From DATAXP01 sp963708675 (lineage in GTDB: Bacteria > Planctomycetota > Planctomycetia > Pirellulales > PNKZ01): a DNA stretch of 64,000 nucleotides. Below the pieces are notes generated by a model. That model did no database searches and was not told where the DNA came from. It saw only the letters and a program-made list of their open reading frames with translations. A program made the translations under genes and the position numbers. Shown one piece after another: positions 26,886-36,298 of the stretch. The stretch is taken from NCBI GenBank assembly GCA_963708675.1, contig CAVPTO010000003.1, forward strand, positions 744,001 through 808,000. Reading direction: 5' to 3'. Positions within the stretch are counted from its first letter, which is position 1. Each line of letters begins with the position of its first letter.

Positions 26886-27470
26886 ATGCTTCTGCTGATC
26901 GATAACTACGACTCGTTTACTTACAACCTCGTCCAACGCTTGGGCGAGATCGACCCGGACGTCGAGCTCGAAGTGCATCGCAACGATCAGATCACGCTCG
27001 ACGAGATAGCCGCGAAGAAGCCGTCACGAATCATCGTCTCGCCCGGCCCCTGCACGCCGCGCGAGGCCGGCATCTCTGTCGAGTGCATCAAGCGGTTCGC
27101 ACCGAAGGTGCCGATCCTTGGTGTTTGCCTCGGTCATCAATCGATCGGCGCCGCGTTCGGGGCAGACATCGTGCGTGCCGATCGGCTCATGCACGGCAAG
27201 ACCGACATGATTCATCACGACAATCGAGGCCTGTATAAGGGGCTCGAAAATCCCTTTCAGGCGACGCGTTATCACAGCCTCGTGATTCGTCCGGGAACAT
27301 TAAGCGATGACTTCGACGTGTGCGCCTGGGCGATCGCTCCCGATGGTTCGCGCGAGATCATGGGCGTTCGGCACAAACGTTGGCCGCTGCAAGGCGTGCA
27401 GTTTCATCCCGAGAGCTTTCTGACCTTGCAAGGCACCGAGCTGCTGCGCCGATTCTTGGTCGACGGCTGA
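26886..27470 (+). CDS. pabA: Glutamine amidotransferase of anthranilate/aminodeoxychorismate synthase
   Basis: The 194-residue class I glutamine amidotransferase releases ammonia from glutamine for the TrpE or PabB synthase subunit. It opens with L-L-L-I-D-N-Y-D-S-F-T-Y-N-L-V-Q. The oxyanion motif S-P-G-P-C-T-P is near 55 and the nucleophile Cys81 is in G-V-C-L-G-H-Q. The triad His-x-Glu is in Q-F-H-P-E-S near 170. The protein is the right length for TrpG or PabA, which cannot be told apart by sequence and often serve both. No synthase subunit lies next to it. It follows ilvE with a repeat between. Confidence 0.93.
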   Translation: MLLLIDNYDSFTYNLVQRLGEIDPDVELEVHRNDQITLDEIAAKKPSRIIVSPGPCTPREAGISVECIKRFAPKVPILGVCLGHQSIGAAFGADIVRADRLMHGKTDMIHHDNRGLYKGLENPFQATRYHSLVIRPGTLSDDFDVCAWAIAPDGSREIMGVRHKRWPLQGVQFHPESFLTLQGTELLRRFLVDG

Positions 27471-27489
27471 TGTTGCCGATCGGTCCGCT

Positions 27490-28670
27490 TTACGGCTTGC
27501 CGATCATCGCGCTTGCGGCGGCTTGGAACGCAATGCGAACGTCCGAGCCGTCCGAGTTTGGCATCCCCGTGCGCTGAATGAGCATGATATAGATCGCGCG
27601 ACGAACGGGGTCGACCCACGCTTGAGTGCCGAAGGCGCCGCCGTGACCGAACGTGCCAGGGGATAGGACCGCGGTCGCGCCGACGGGTTCGCGGACGATG
27701 CCCCAACCGAGTCCCCATTGACTACCGGGACGTGAAACCTGCCGCGAGTTCACCGGTCTGTGGACTGGTCATCTGTTTGACGGCGGCCGTCGAAAGAATG
27801 CGCAGTCCCTTCGAGTTCGCCGCCGTTGAGCACCATCTGCAGAAAGCGAAAGTAGTCGCCCGCGGTCGAGGCCAATCCGCCGGTTGGATTCGCCATCTTG
27901 CGCGGGCCGCTCGGATCGACGTTTGCGAAGGCGACGCTCGTCACTGGCTTGAGCTGTTTCAACGACTCTTCAAATGACTCGTCCCGTGAATAGATCGTCG
28001 CCAATTGGGCTCGCTGTGTCGGCGTCGGATCGAACGTCGTGTCGTTCATCTTCAGCGGTCGAAGCACGCGTTCTGCCACGAACTGCCCGAAGTCTTGACC
28101 CGAGGCAACTTCAATCACGCGGCCGGTGACGACGATTCCGTTGCCGTATTTCCACTGCGAGCCGGGCTCGAATTGAAGCGGCTGCTTCGCAATCGACGCA
28201 ACGGTTTCAGCGAGCGTTGGCGTCAACGACGAAAGGCCCTTCGGATTCGTCACGCCTGCGGTGTGCGTCATCAGATCGCGAATCGTGACCGCCCTGGCGG
28301 GTGATCCGCCGCCAGCAACGGTCGCGTCTTTGAACTCGGGAATGTACTTGCTCGCGGGATCGTCGAGCGACACCTTGCCTTCATCGACGAGGATCATGAG
28401 TGACGTCGCGACGATCGGCTTCGTCATCGACGCGATCCAAAAAAGTGTGTCCTTCGTCATCGGCCGTTTGGATTCAACGTCCGCGAGGCCGACCGTCTCG
28501 AAACTACGGACTTGACCGTCGACGGCCACGAGCGTCACCGCGCCAGCGATCGTGCCATCATCGGCAAAGCGCTCCATCGCCTGACCAACCGAATCGTGCT
28601 CCGCGGCCAAAAGCGTGTTGCAACACAGCGATGTCGAAACGACGAAAGCGAGCGCGAAACGGATGCTCAT
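27490..28670 (-). CDS. Serine hydrolase, beta-lactamase class C family, frameshifted twice
   Basis: The protein starts at ATG 28670 (GGAG 9 bases upstream) with a signal peptide ending near L-L-A-A-E. It shows the penicillin-binding/class C plan: catalytic S-x-x-K in I-A-S-M-T-K-P, Y-G-N in W-K-Y-G-N-G-I, and the C-terminal H-G-G in F-G-H-G-G-A-F-G. These enzymes act in the periplasm as esterases, DD-peptidases or related hydrolases. Near 27807 (GGG run) the frame slips and L-R-I-L-S-T-A-A-V-K-Q-M-T-S continues in a second frame. Near 27730 it slips again into the frame carrying P-G-S-Q-W-G-L-G-W. Each slip is explained by one extra base; corrected, the protein has about 392 residues. Confidence 0.85.
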
Positions 28671-28765
28671 GTGCGACTCCACGGGCAGCGAAAGTGATGG
28701 ATGCGAAAGAGTCGGCATTATGACGACGGCTAAGTGCCATCACAATCAGCGACGCCGAAGGGCAA

Positions 28766-29742
28766 TTACTTGCCCTGCATCATCGGGAACATCTCGCGGA
28801 CCATCGTGATGGCGGCGGGGCCGACGAGCACGACAAAGATGCCTGGGAAAATGAAGATCACTAGCGGGAAGATGAGCTTCACCGCGGTTTTGGCCGCACG
28901 CTCTTCGGCCAGTTGCTTGCGGCGCGTTCGCATCGAGTCGCTTTGCACGCGAAGGGCCTGAGCGACGCTCGAGCCGAATTTATCGGCCTGAATGAGGATC
29001 GACGCCAGCGAACGCAAGTCCTCGACGCCCGACCGGATGCCCAACTCATGCAACACCTCGGCACGCGCGCACCGACCTGCATCTGGAAGTTCGACAGGCT
29101 GAACTCGTCGGAGATCACGGGGTACGTCGTGCGCATTTCTTCGGCGACTTTGCGCATCGCCTGATCGAGACCAAGACCGGCCTCGACGCAGACGACCATC
29201 AAGTCGAGGGCGTCGGGCAAACCGAGGAACAGTTGTTCCTTGCGTCGCTTGGTGATGAAGTAGAGAACGATTTCAGGAACGTAGAACATCACGCCGCCGA
29301 AGGCCAATGCCTTCAAAACGGCCTGTTGATTGAACTGCTGCAAAGCGACGAGCGTGACGCCGCTGGTCATCAGGCCGCCGATCAGGCCGAGCAGCTTCAT
29401 GCCAAGGAAGATCGTCGGGGCCGTTTCGCCACGGAAGCCCGCGGTGGCCAAACGCAGCTTGAGCTTGTTCGCTTCGAGCTCGGTCTTGGGCTGCAACGGC
29501 TTGGCAAACGCTGGTGAGGCCTTCGCCAACACGCGAGTCACCGCGTCGGCGCGTTTGCCGGAGGTTTCATCCTCCATGCGGCGCCGTTTCCGCAAGTTTG
29601 GATTGCGGATTTCATCGAGACGTTCGGCAGCGCGCGGCTTCGCGGCAGAGAGCCAGTTGAGCAACGCCCAAGCACCAGCGGCAATCATGCCGAACACGGC
29701 GTATGGGACGAGCTTGGCGAAATCTAATGGTATGCCGTTCAT
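28766..29742 (-). CDS. tadC: Type II secretion F-domain protein TadC, frameshifted
   Basis: The inner-membrane platform protein of the Tad pilus has helices near residues 8-28, 105-130, 135-155 and at the C-terminus (V-K-L-I-F-P-L-V-I-F-I-F-P-G-I-F). The soluble F domain between contains L-P-D-A-L-D-L-M-V-V-C-V-E-A-G-L-G-L. After Q-M-Q-V-G-A near 29067 the frame is lost; R-A-E-V-L-H-E-L-G-I-R resumes one frame away. A single missing C in the GCGCGCG run would give Q-M-Q-V-G-A-P-R-A-E-V-L-H, the usual sequence, and a 325-residue protein. It works with TadB and the CpaF ATPase and is the last gene of the pilus operon, 10 bases after tadB. Confidence 0.9.
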
Positions 29743-29752
29743 CGACGCCGAC

Positions 29753-30725
29753 TCACACCTTGATGTTCACGATTTTGCGAATGACCAATGCGCCCAGAAT
29801 CTGCATCACGATCGCTCCGGCGAGCATCTTGGTTCCCATCGGATCGTTGAAGAGCATCATGATGTATTCAGGGTTCAACCTGTACACGACGAGGAACAGC
29901 ACGGGCGGAAGTGCCAAGAGCACGATGCCCGACAGTCGTCCTTCACCCGTCAGAGCTTGCACTTGTCCGTAAACGCGGAAGCGTTCGCGTACGAGATGGC
30001 CGATCTTGTCGAGAATTTCGGCCAAGTCGCCACCGGTGGTGCGTTGCAACACGACGGCGGTGCAGAAAAACTTCAGGTCCAGGCTGGGAATGCGATCGGT
30101 GAGTCCTTCCAGCGCGTCTTCCATTGCGATGCCGAGGTTCTGCTCTTCGAAGACGCGGCCGAACTCGACGCTGATTGGCGGTTGCTGTTGGTGCTGCACG
30201 AGGTCGAAGCCCGCGGCGAGGCTGTGCCCCGCGCAGTGCACGCGAAATAAGTTCGAGACTTTCCGGTAGCTGCGTCGTGAATTTCTTAAGACGGCGACTG
30301 CGTTTCGACAGCAGCCACATCAGCGGCAGAAGAGCCGACGTGATGCCTATGAGCGGCACCAAACCGAAATGTAGTCCCCCGAAGGCGGCGCCTACGAGCC
30401 CTACTACGCCGAATCCGGCGCAAAGCATTCCGAAGTGCGAAGGCGCCATCGAGACGTCGGCCTGCTGAAACAGCAATCGCGACTTGCCGAATCGCGCGAG
30501 AATGGCGTCGACGAAGCCGGGCGCCGTGTCGAGCGGCTGCGAGAGAACGCTCTGCGACTGCTCTTTAGGGAACGCCCCTGCGCCGCCGTTACCCGTGAGG
30601 ATCTCGAGCCGACCCTCGATCTTGTTGTTGTCCGAATCGCCACGAAACATCATCCCCAAGCCCGCAATGAGCGAGCTCACGGCGACGAATGCGGCGATCG
30701 AGACTAGGAGAGGGCTGAGTTCCAT
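29753..30725 (-). CDS. tadB: Type II secretion F-domain protein TadB, frameshifted
   Basis: The second inner-membrane platform protein has an N-terminal helix (L-V-S-I-A-A-F-V-A-V-S-S), a helix pair near 95-135 (G-F-G-V-V-G-L-V-G-A-A-F, then I-G-I-T-S-A-L-L-P-L-M-W), an F domain and C-terminal helices. The first frame runs to L-P-E-S-L-E-L-I-S-R-A-L-R. The expected A-G-H-S-L-A-A-G-F-D-L-V continues in the next frame from about 30230 to the stop at 29753. Loss of one GC pair from a GCGCGC tract, or one extra base, explains the shift; the corrected length is about 324 residues. Two damaged platform genes side by side would abolish pilus assembly if real. Confidence 0.9.
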
Positions 30726-30821
30726 GGCGAATCAGGTTTTTGGGCTAAAGCACATTACAAATCGTCGATCTATTTACCTGCGGGACTCTCTCCCGCGCGG
30801 GCCGCAAGCGACGCGGCCAAC

Positions 30822-32162
30822 TTAGCACTGCATCATCACGCGCTGACGGAAGGCACTGGCGGGTAAACGCACGCCGGCCGACTCGAGGCGGTCCATGAAC
30901 TTCGGTCGGATGCCCGTCGACTCGAAACGGCCGTATGACTTGCCGTTTTCGTCGATGCCTTCCTGAACGAAGCGGTAGATGTCCTGCATGATGATCGTGT
31001 CTTGTTCCATGCCGCAGATTTCGGTGATGTAGGTGATCTTTCGCGGTCCGCCTTGCAGACGGCTGGCCTGAATGATCAGGTTCACGGCGCTGGCGACTTG
31101 CTGACGCATGGCCTTCAGCGGCAGCTCGAAGCCGGTCATCGTGATCATGGTTTCCATACGAGCCAGCGCGTCGCGCGGTGTATTGGCGTGCAGCGTGGTC
31201 ATCGACCCTTCGTGACCGGTGTTCATGGCCTGCAACATGTCGAGCGTTTCGCCACCACGGCATTCGCCGATGATGATGCGTTCGGGACGCATACGCAGGG
31301 CGTTGCGAACAAGGTCGGTCGCCGTGATGGCGCCCTTGCCTTCGATGTTCGCTGGCCGCGTTTCGAGCCGCACGACGTGCTCTTGCTGCAGTTGCAATTC
31401 GGCGGCGTCTTCGATCGTTACGATACGCTCGCTGTTCGAGATGAAGCTCGACAGCGTGTTGAGCAGAGTCGTTTTACCGGAGCCCGTACCGCCGGAGATG
31501 ATGATGTTCAGTCGCGCCTTGATCGCGCCTTCGAGAAGCATAACCATCTCGGGCGTGAAGGCTTTGTAGTTCAGCAGGTCTTCGAGCTTGAGCGGGTTGC
31601 TGCCGAAGCGACGAATCGAGACCGCGGCGCCGTCGAGCGCCAAAGGCGGAATGATCGCGTTCACACGCGAGCCGTCTTGCAGGCGAGCGTCGACCATCGG
31701 ACAAACTTCGTCGACACGACGGCCGACCTTCGACACGATGCGGTCGATGATCTGCAGCAGGTGGGCGTTGTCGCGGAAGGTGACGTTCGTCTTTTCGATC
31801 TTGCCGCTACGCTCGACGTACACGCTGCGCGGACCATTGATCATGATGTCGCTGATCGATTGGTCCTTGAGCAGCATCTCCAACGGGCCGAGGCCAAACG
31901 TCTCGTCGAGCACTTCGTCGACCAGTCGATCGCGCTCGGCACGGTTGAGCAGCGTGTCTTCGGCATCGCTGAGGTGTTCGACGACCAAACGAATTTCGCG
32001 GCGAAGCACGTCACCTTCCAGGTCACCGACGCGAGCCAAGTCGAGCTTGTCGACGAGCTTGCTGTGAATGCGGCGCTTCAGCTCTTCGAAGTCACCTTCG
32101 GCGGACTTTTCTCCAGGGCGGCCACCAATGGGCAACGGTTTCGGCTTAGGAAGCGGGGGCAT
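30822..32162 (-). CDS. cpaF: Tad/Cpa pilus assembly ATPase (CpaF/TadA)
   Basis: This 446-residue hexameric secretion ATPase powers pilin polymerisation at the inner membrane. It has an N-terminal helical domain (about 25-130). The P-loop S-G-G-T-G-S-G-K-T-T lies near residue 225, followed by the Asp box V-T-I-E-D-A-A-E-L, Walker B R-P-E-R-I-I-I-G-E-C-R-G-G-E and the His box M-T-T-L-H-A-N. All catalytic motifs look intact and the length is normal for CpaF. The N-terminus has a Pro/Lys tail (P-P-L-P-K-P-K-P-L-P). A 236-base gap separates it from the CpaE gene upstream; tadB follows after 96 bases. Confidence 0.96.
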   Translation of the reverse strand: MPPLPKPKPLPIGGRPGEKSAEGDFEELKRRIHSKLVDKLDLARVGDLEGDVLRREIRLVVEHLSDAEDTLLNRAERDRLVDEVLDETFGLGPLEMLLKDQSISDIMINGPRSVYVERSGKIEKTNVTFRDNAHLLQIIDRIVSKVGRRVDEVCPMVDARLQDGSRVNAIIPPLALDGAAVSIRRFGSNPLKLEDLLNYKAFTPEMVMLLEGAIKARLNIIISGGTGSGKTTLLNTLSSFISNSERIVTIEDAAELQLQQEHVVRLETRPANIEGKGAITATDLVRNALRMRPERIIIGECRGGETLDMLQAMNTGHEGSMTTLHANTPRDALARMETMITMTGFELPLKAMRQQVASAVNLIIQASRLQGGPRKITYITEICGMEQDTIIMQDIYRFVQEGIDENGKSYGRFESTGIRPKFMDRLESAGVRLPASAFRQRVMMQC

Positions 32163-32398
32163 CGTAGTTCATCCTCGGAATACAAGCGGCAACCACACAT
32201 CGGTGCGCGGAATCAACATCCTGTGATGCGAAAACTCGCCACCTAGGCAAGCCTAGCTTAGGAATTAGGCGCACCAGCCTTGTGAGGAAGGCGGTTTGTG
32301 GGCCGTCGCGACGCTATGCAGGCGACGGATGAGAATTCGGCAGGCGGAAGCGCGGTAGGCGGAAGCGCGACCACCGGTCGCGGCTTTATGCGTGGACG

Positions 32399-33616
32399 TT
32401 ATTTGCGGTTCGTGAAGATGCCGAACAGGCTCTTCGTGCCGGTTTTGCCGCCCTTGGCCGGCTCTTCTGTCCCTTCGGCCTTTTGCACGCCCGAGAGCAT
32501 GTCGCCGAGGTTGATGATCGCCTGCGTGATCGGCGCCTTCGGGGCTTGCTCGATCAGTGGCACACCGTTGTTGCGGACCTCGACCATCGTGCGATAGTCG
32601 TTCGGCAACTGGCAGTAGATGTCGCGTCCGATCGTCTCTTGAGCCTTCTTCAAGCTGATTGTGCCGTCGTGCAGACCGACGCGGTTGCAAACGATCTTCA
32701 CCTTGTCGGCAACGTCCTTCATCTCGCCGAATGACATCATCAGCCGCACGACGTTGCGCAGACACGGCAGATCGAGCTGGGTGACGAGCAGAACGTGATT
32801 GGCCATCTGCAACGCGAGCATGTCGAGCGCGCTGTAGCCCTTCGACAAGTCGAGCACCAAATGCGTGAAGCTCGCCTTGAGCAGGCCGATCACGCGCTGC
32901 AGGTCGTCGACCGTGATCAGAGACATGTCTTCCATCTGCACGGGTCGCGGCAGAAGGAACAGGCCCGAGTTGTGTTTCGTCAGCGATCGCTTGAGCAACG
33001 TGAAGTCGAGTCGCGAGACGTTTTGAGCGACGTCGACCAGCGAGTAGTCGGGGATCGTGTCGAGGAACACGTCGGCGTCGCCGAGGCAAAGGTCCAAGTC
33101 GACCAGCACGACCGAGTTCTTCGGATCGCGGGCGAGGATGCAGCCGAGGTTCACGGCAAGGCTCGTCGTTCCCACGCCTCCGGTGGCGCCGCAAATGGCG
33201 ATGACCGAACACCCGCGCGATTTCGTCTCGCCGCGGCCGAAGCGTCGCTCGGCAATACGACCGAGCGCGTCGACCAGGTCTTGCAACTTGAGCGGCTGGG
33301 TAAGGAACTCCTTCGCCCCAGCGCGCATCGCCCGCAGAATCAATCGCCCGTCGGTCGAAGCGCTGACGACGAGGATGTTGCACTCAGGCGACGTCTCGTT
33401 CAGCCTTGCGACCAGATCCAACGCCTTGTCCGGGTCGGAGTCGATCGCCACAAGTCCGATGTCGGGATGCGTTTGCCCCACGACGTCGGCGAAGAACTCG
33501 TAGCGCGAGCACTCGGCGTCGAGCCAAACAGTGTCCATGCCCAGGAGCATGGATTTCAATGCGTCTCGCGTGGAGTCGTTCGGATCGACGACGGCCAGGC
33601 GTAGAACGTTACTCAT
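32399..33616 (-). CDS. cpaE: Tad/Cpa pilus assembly protein CpaE/TadZ
   Basis: This 405-residue protein has an N-terminal receiver-like domain (about 1-125) and a ParA/MinD-like ATPase domain (about 135-370). It probably places the pilus machine at the pole or membrane. The receiver domain keeps acidic residues (V-V-D-P-N-D-S, A-I-D-S-D) but has T-Q-P where response regulators have T-K-P, so it is probably not a phosphorylated receiver. The ATPase loop reads G-A-T-G-G-V-G-T-T-S, without the Walker Lys of K-G-G-x-G-K-T. This is common in TadZ/CpaE and suggests altered ATP use. L-V-D-L-D-L-C-L-G-D-A-D-V is conserved. ATG 33616 is chosen over an upstream in-frame start at 33649. Confidence 0.93.
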   Translation of the reverse strand: MSNVLRLAVVDPNDSTRDALKSMLLGMDTVWLDAECSRYEFFADVVGQTHPDIGLVAIDSDPDKALDLVARLNETSPECNILVVSASTDGRLILRAMRAGAKEFLTQPLKLQDLVDALGRIAERRFGRGETKSRGCSVIAICGATGGVGTTSLAVNLGCILARDPKNSVVLVDLDLCLGDADVFLDTIPDYSLVDVAQNVSRLDFTLLKRSLTKHNSGLFLLPRPVQMEDMSLITVDDLQRVIGLLKASFTHLVLDLSKGYSALDMLALQMANHVLLVTQLDLPCLRNVVRLMMSFGEMKDVADKVKIVCNRVGLHDGTISLKKAQETIGRDIYCQLPNDYRTMVEVRNNGVPLIEQAPKAPITQAIINLGDMLSGVQKAEGTEEPAKGGKTGTKSLFGIFTNRK

Positions 33617-33731
33617 GGTCTGACGATTCCAGTCTTCGGCTACGGCCACCCGCCGCCCGCGGGGCCGAAATACGGCTCGATGAACTCACTACACACTAGG
33701 TCCCAACCAGCGATCTGGCGGAACTTTCATG

Positions 33732-36245
33732 TCACTTTATTTCATCGTAGCCCACGGAACCTTGCAGCCCCGGCAATGACGGATCTTTCAGGGGTTGGCC
33801 CGAGGCGGGCACTGCCATCCGAATCTGCAAACTCGGTGCAGGTCCACCGACACGAATAGAACCGACCACCGGCGGAGCTGCCGCGTTCGTCGGTGACGAA
33901 GGCATCCCGACGGTCGAAGGTCCGTTGGTAGCGGATGTACCGCCTGCCGTGATCGTGCGTGATGCGCGACCGTCGGCTTCGATCGCCGGCAGCGTTGCAA
34001 GGCGCACCGGATTCGGCGTCGGCACGACCGGTGTGACGGGGCCGACAATCGTCGGACGAGCCGACGGCAGCGCTGTGGGCGGCGCGGCAACCCGTGGCGC
34101 GGCAACCGGCGGCAATGCCATCAGCCCTCGCGACGCCGCGTCCGGCATCGAAGCGGCGATGGGTGCGGTCGGAGGAGGAGCCATGCCGACACGCGGGGCA
34201 GCGGCAGCGGGCGGAGCCACCTGCTGAATCGACGTCGGATTCGGCATCATCGAGACAACGGGGGGAGCCGCAACCGGCGGAGCAACGATTGTCACAGGGT
34301 TCGCGACGGTCACAGGGTTCGCAACCGGGGCCGGGGCCGGACTCGCAGCGGGGAGTGCTGCAACCTGCGACGGATTCACCGTCATCGAAATCACCGGCGT
34401 CGTGGTTACCGCCGTCGGAGCGGGCGGCACCTGCATGACGATCGTCGGATTGGGCGTCGGCTGTCCGACGAACGTCGGCGTGCTGCTCGCAGGCTCGACC
34501 GCGGCACGTTGCTGCGGCGGCGCCAAGCGAGGCAGGTTCGATTGCTTCTCGTCACGCTTCGGATCGGGGGGCGGCGGTGGCTCGGACGGTGATTGCGGCG
34601 CCACCCCCTGCTGAAGTTGCATCGACGGCTGCTGCTGCGTCATCGGCTGCGACTGCACCGCGGGCTGCGCTTGCGTCGTTGGTTGACCGGACACCATCGG
34701 CTGGGTCGCACTCGGCACGGCAGCAGCATCGGACGACGGCGGATTGACCGGCTCTCCGAGAGGCATCATGTTCGGAGCAGCTCCCGTGTCATTGCCATCC
34801 ATAGCGGGCACCAGCTTCGGCACTTCGATGTGCATCTTCATGTGCAACTGCAGATCGGTCGGCGATTGCGTGTCCATGCCCGGTCCGCACGGCGGAACCT
34901 GGTTCGGGTCCATCGCCTCGGCAATATTCGGCGTCACGAGGATCAGAAGCTCCACTTCATTGCTGGTTTCGTGAGTGCGGCTGAATAGCGGCCCGATATA
35001 TGGCAGATCGCTGAAGAATGGCAGACCGCGTCGCTGCGCGTCGATGCGGTTTTGCACTAAACCGGCGATGGCGAGCGTCTGACCGGGACGCATTTCGACA
35101 CCCGTGTCGATTTCGCGCACGCGGAGCGCGGGGACGCTAATGTTGTTGAGGGTGACGCTTCGCGACGGATCGATTTCGCTCACGCGCGGCTTCACCTCGA
35201 GGCGGATCCAACCATTGCCCAGCACGATGGGTACGAAGTCCACCTGCGTGCCGTACGGACGATACTGGATCGACACCGTGCCAAGGCTCTGCGGGACGAG
35301 GATCGGGAATTCACCGCCCGAGTTGAAGTACGCAGGGCGTCCGCTGTTGGTAACGAGAATCGGCTCGGCCAAGATCTTCGCCAGATCGTCCTGACGCAAG
35401 GCTTCGAGGAAGCCGATAAACGCCTGGCTCGAGTCGATGATGCCGAAAGAAAAGTTCTGTCCGCCCGAGCTGGCGATCGCACCGGGAACCTGAACGACGC
35501 CCGTTGGCTGACCGGTCAACGCCGACGTCACCACTTGGTTTGTCGGCAACAAACCGTTAGGGCGCAACATACCTGAAGTGTTGCTGCCGACGAAGCTGCC
35601 CGATTGGGCAGCCAATTCGCCGAAGTCGATGCCAAGCGTGCGCAGCTTGCTTCGCGAAACTTCCATGACCTGCACCTTGAGCATCACTTGCTGCACGCCG
35701 CCGACGCGGATGCTGTCGATCACTTGCGGGTGATACTGCTGAGCGATCGCAATGATCAGGCTCACATCGCGCGGATCGTCGACGTAGCCGGTCACCATCA
35801 CCGAGTTCGGAAACGGAATGACCTTCAGCGCCGCGTTGGGAAACTGACGTTCGAGCTGCGCGGTCAATTCACGCGCGTCGGCATCGACGATGACTTCGAT
35901 CGTGTAGATCTGCTGGCTTTCGTTCCACAGATTGATCTGTGTGACGCCCGCGCGTTTGGCGTACACCTGCAACTGTGTCGGCGACAGCGGCGTGACCTCG
36001 ACGATTTCGGGGTTGTTCACCTGCGCCTGGGGAATTCGCTGCTCGAGCACGAGGATGCGGCTCGAGTTGGCAATCATGTTCAGCCGCTCGCTGGCGCCTT
36101 GCACCTTATGCACGACAGGCTGAGGCCCGACCTGCTGTGATCGTGCGCTGCGCGGCGAAACGCCGAGGGCCAATGTCGCGAAAGCTGCCAGTACCATCAG
36201 GCGCGTCGCGTGTCGCGAAGCCGACCGGTAGTGCGTGATGAGCAT
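33732..36245 (-). CDS. cpaC: Tad/Cpa pilus secretin (CpaC/RcpA) with long Pro-rich C-terminal tail
   Basis: The 837-residue protein has a signal peptide (L-M-V-L-A-A-F-A-T-L-A-L-G). An N-terminal pilus-formation domain follows (R-I-L-V-L-E-Q-R-I-P-Q-A-Q-V-N-N-P-E-I-V), then a BON-like/N1 segment (V-M-V-T-G-Y-V-D-D-P). The secretin domain spans about 160-445, with V-D-F-V-P-I-V, G-Q-T-L-A-I-A-G-L-V and the terminal S-N-E-V-E-L-L-I-L-V-T-P. It forms the outer-membrane gate for the pilus. About 390 further residues follow that CpaC normally lacks: a Q/P-rich stretch and then runs of A-P-P-V, A-N-P-V-T and P-T-A-P. This tail is probably disordered and may span the thick periplasm or contact surface layers; that is inference. 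Confidence 0.93.
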   Translation of the reverse strand: MLITHYRSASRHATRLMVLAAFATLALGVSPRSARSQQVGPQPVVHKVQGASERLNMIANSSRILVLEQRIPQAQVNNPEIVEVTPLSPTQLQVYAKRAGVTQINLWNESQQIYTIEVIVDADARELTAQLERQFPNAALKVIPFPNSVMVTGYVDDPRDVSLIIAIAQQYHPQVIDSIRVGGVQQVMLKVQVMEVSRSKLRTLGIDFGELAAQSGSFVGSNTSGMLRPNGLLPTNQVVTSALTGQPTGVVQVPGAIASSGGQNFSFGIIDSSQAFIGFLEALRQDDLAKILAEPILVTNSGRPAYFNSGGEFPILVPQSLGTVSIQYRPYGTQVDFVPIVLGNGWIRLEVKPRVSEIDPSRSVTLNNISVPALRVREIDTGVEMRPGQTLAIAGLVQNRIDAQRRGLPFFSDLPYIGPLFSRTHETSNEVELLILVTPNIAEAMDPNQVPPCGPGMDTQSPTDLQLHMKMHIEVPKLVPAMDGNDTGAAPNMMPLGEPVNPPSSDAAAVPSATQPMVSGQPTTQAQPAVQSQPMTQQQPSMQLQQGVAPQSPSEPPPPPDPKRDEKQSNLPRLAPPQQRAAVEPASSTPTFVGQPTPNPTIVMQVPPAPTAVTTTPVISMTVNPSQVAALPAASPAPAPVANPVTVANPVTIVAPPVAAPPVVSMMPNPTSIQQVAPPAAAAPRVGMAPPPTAPIAASMPDAASRGLMALPPVAAPRVAAPPTALPSARPTIVGPVTPVVPTPNPVRLATLPAIEADGRASRTITAGGTSATNGPSTVGMPSSPTNAAAPPVVGSIRVGGPAPSLQIRMAVPASGQPLKDPSLPGLQGSVGYDEIK

Positions 36246-36298
36246 CCTTAACCTTCCGTGGTTCTTTGGAGTGACGCCAACCCTTCGAGGCCGAAATC

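Noticed and set aside
31002..32246. A 414-codon frame antisense to cpaF
   Set aside because: cpaF is an intact, strongly conserved ATPase in the opposite strand; the antisense product has shadow composition (H/R/Q/D rich) and no recognisable motif.
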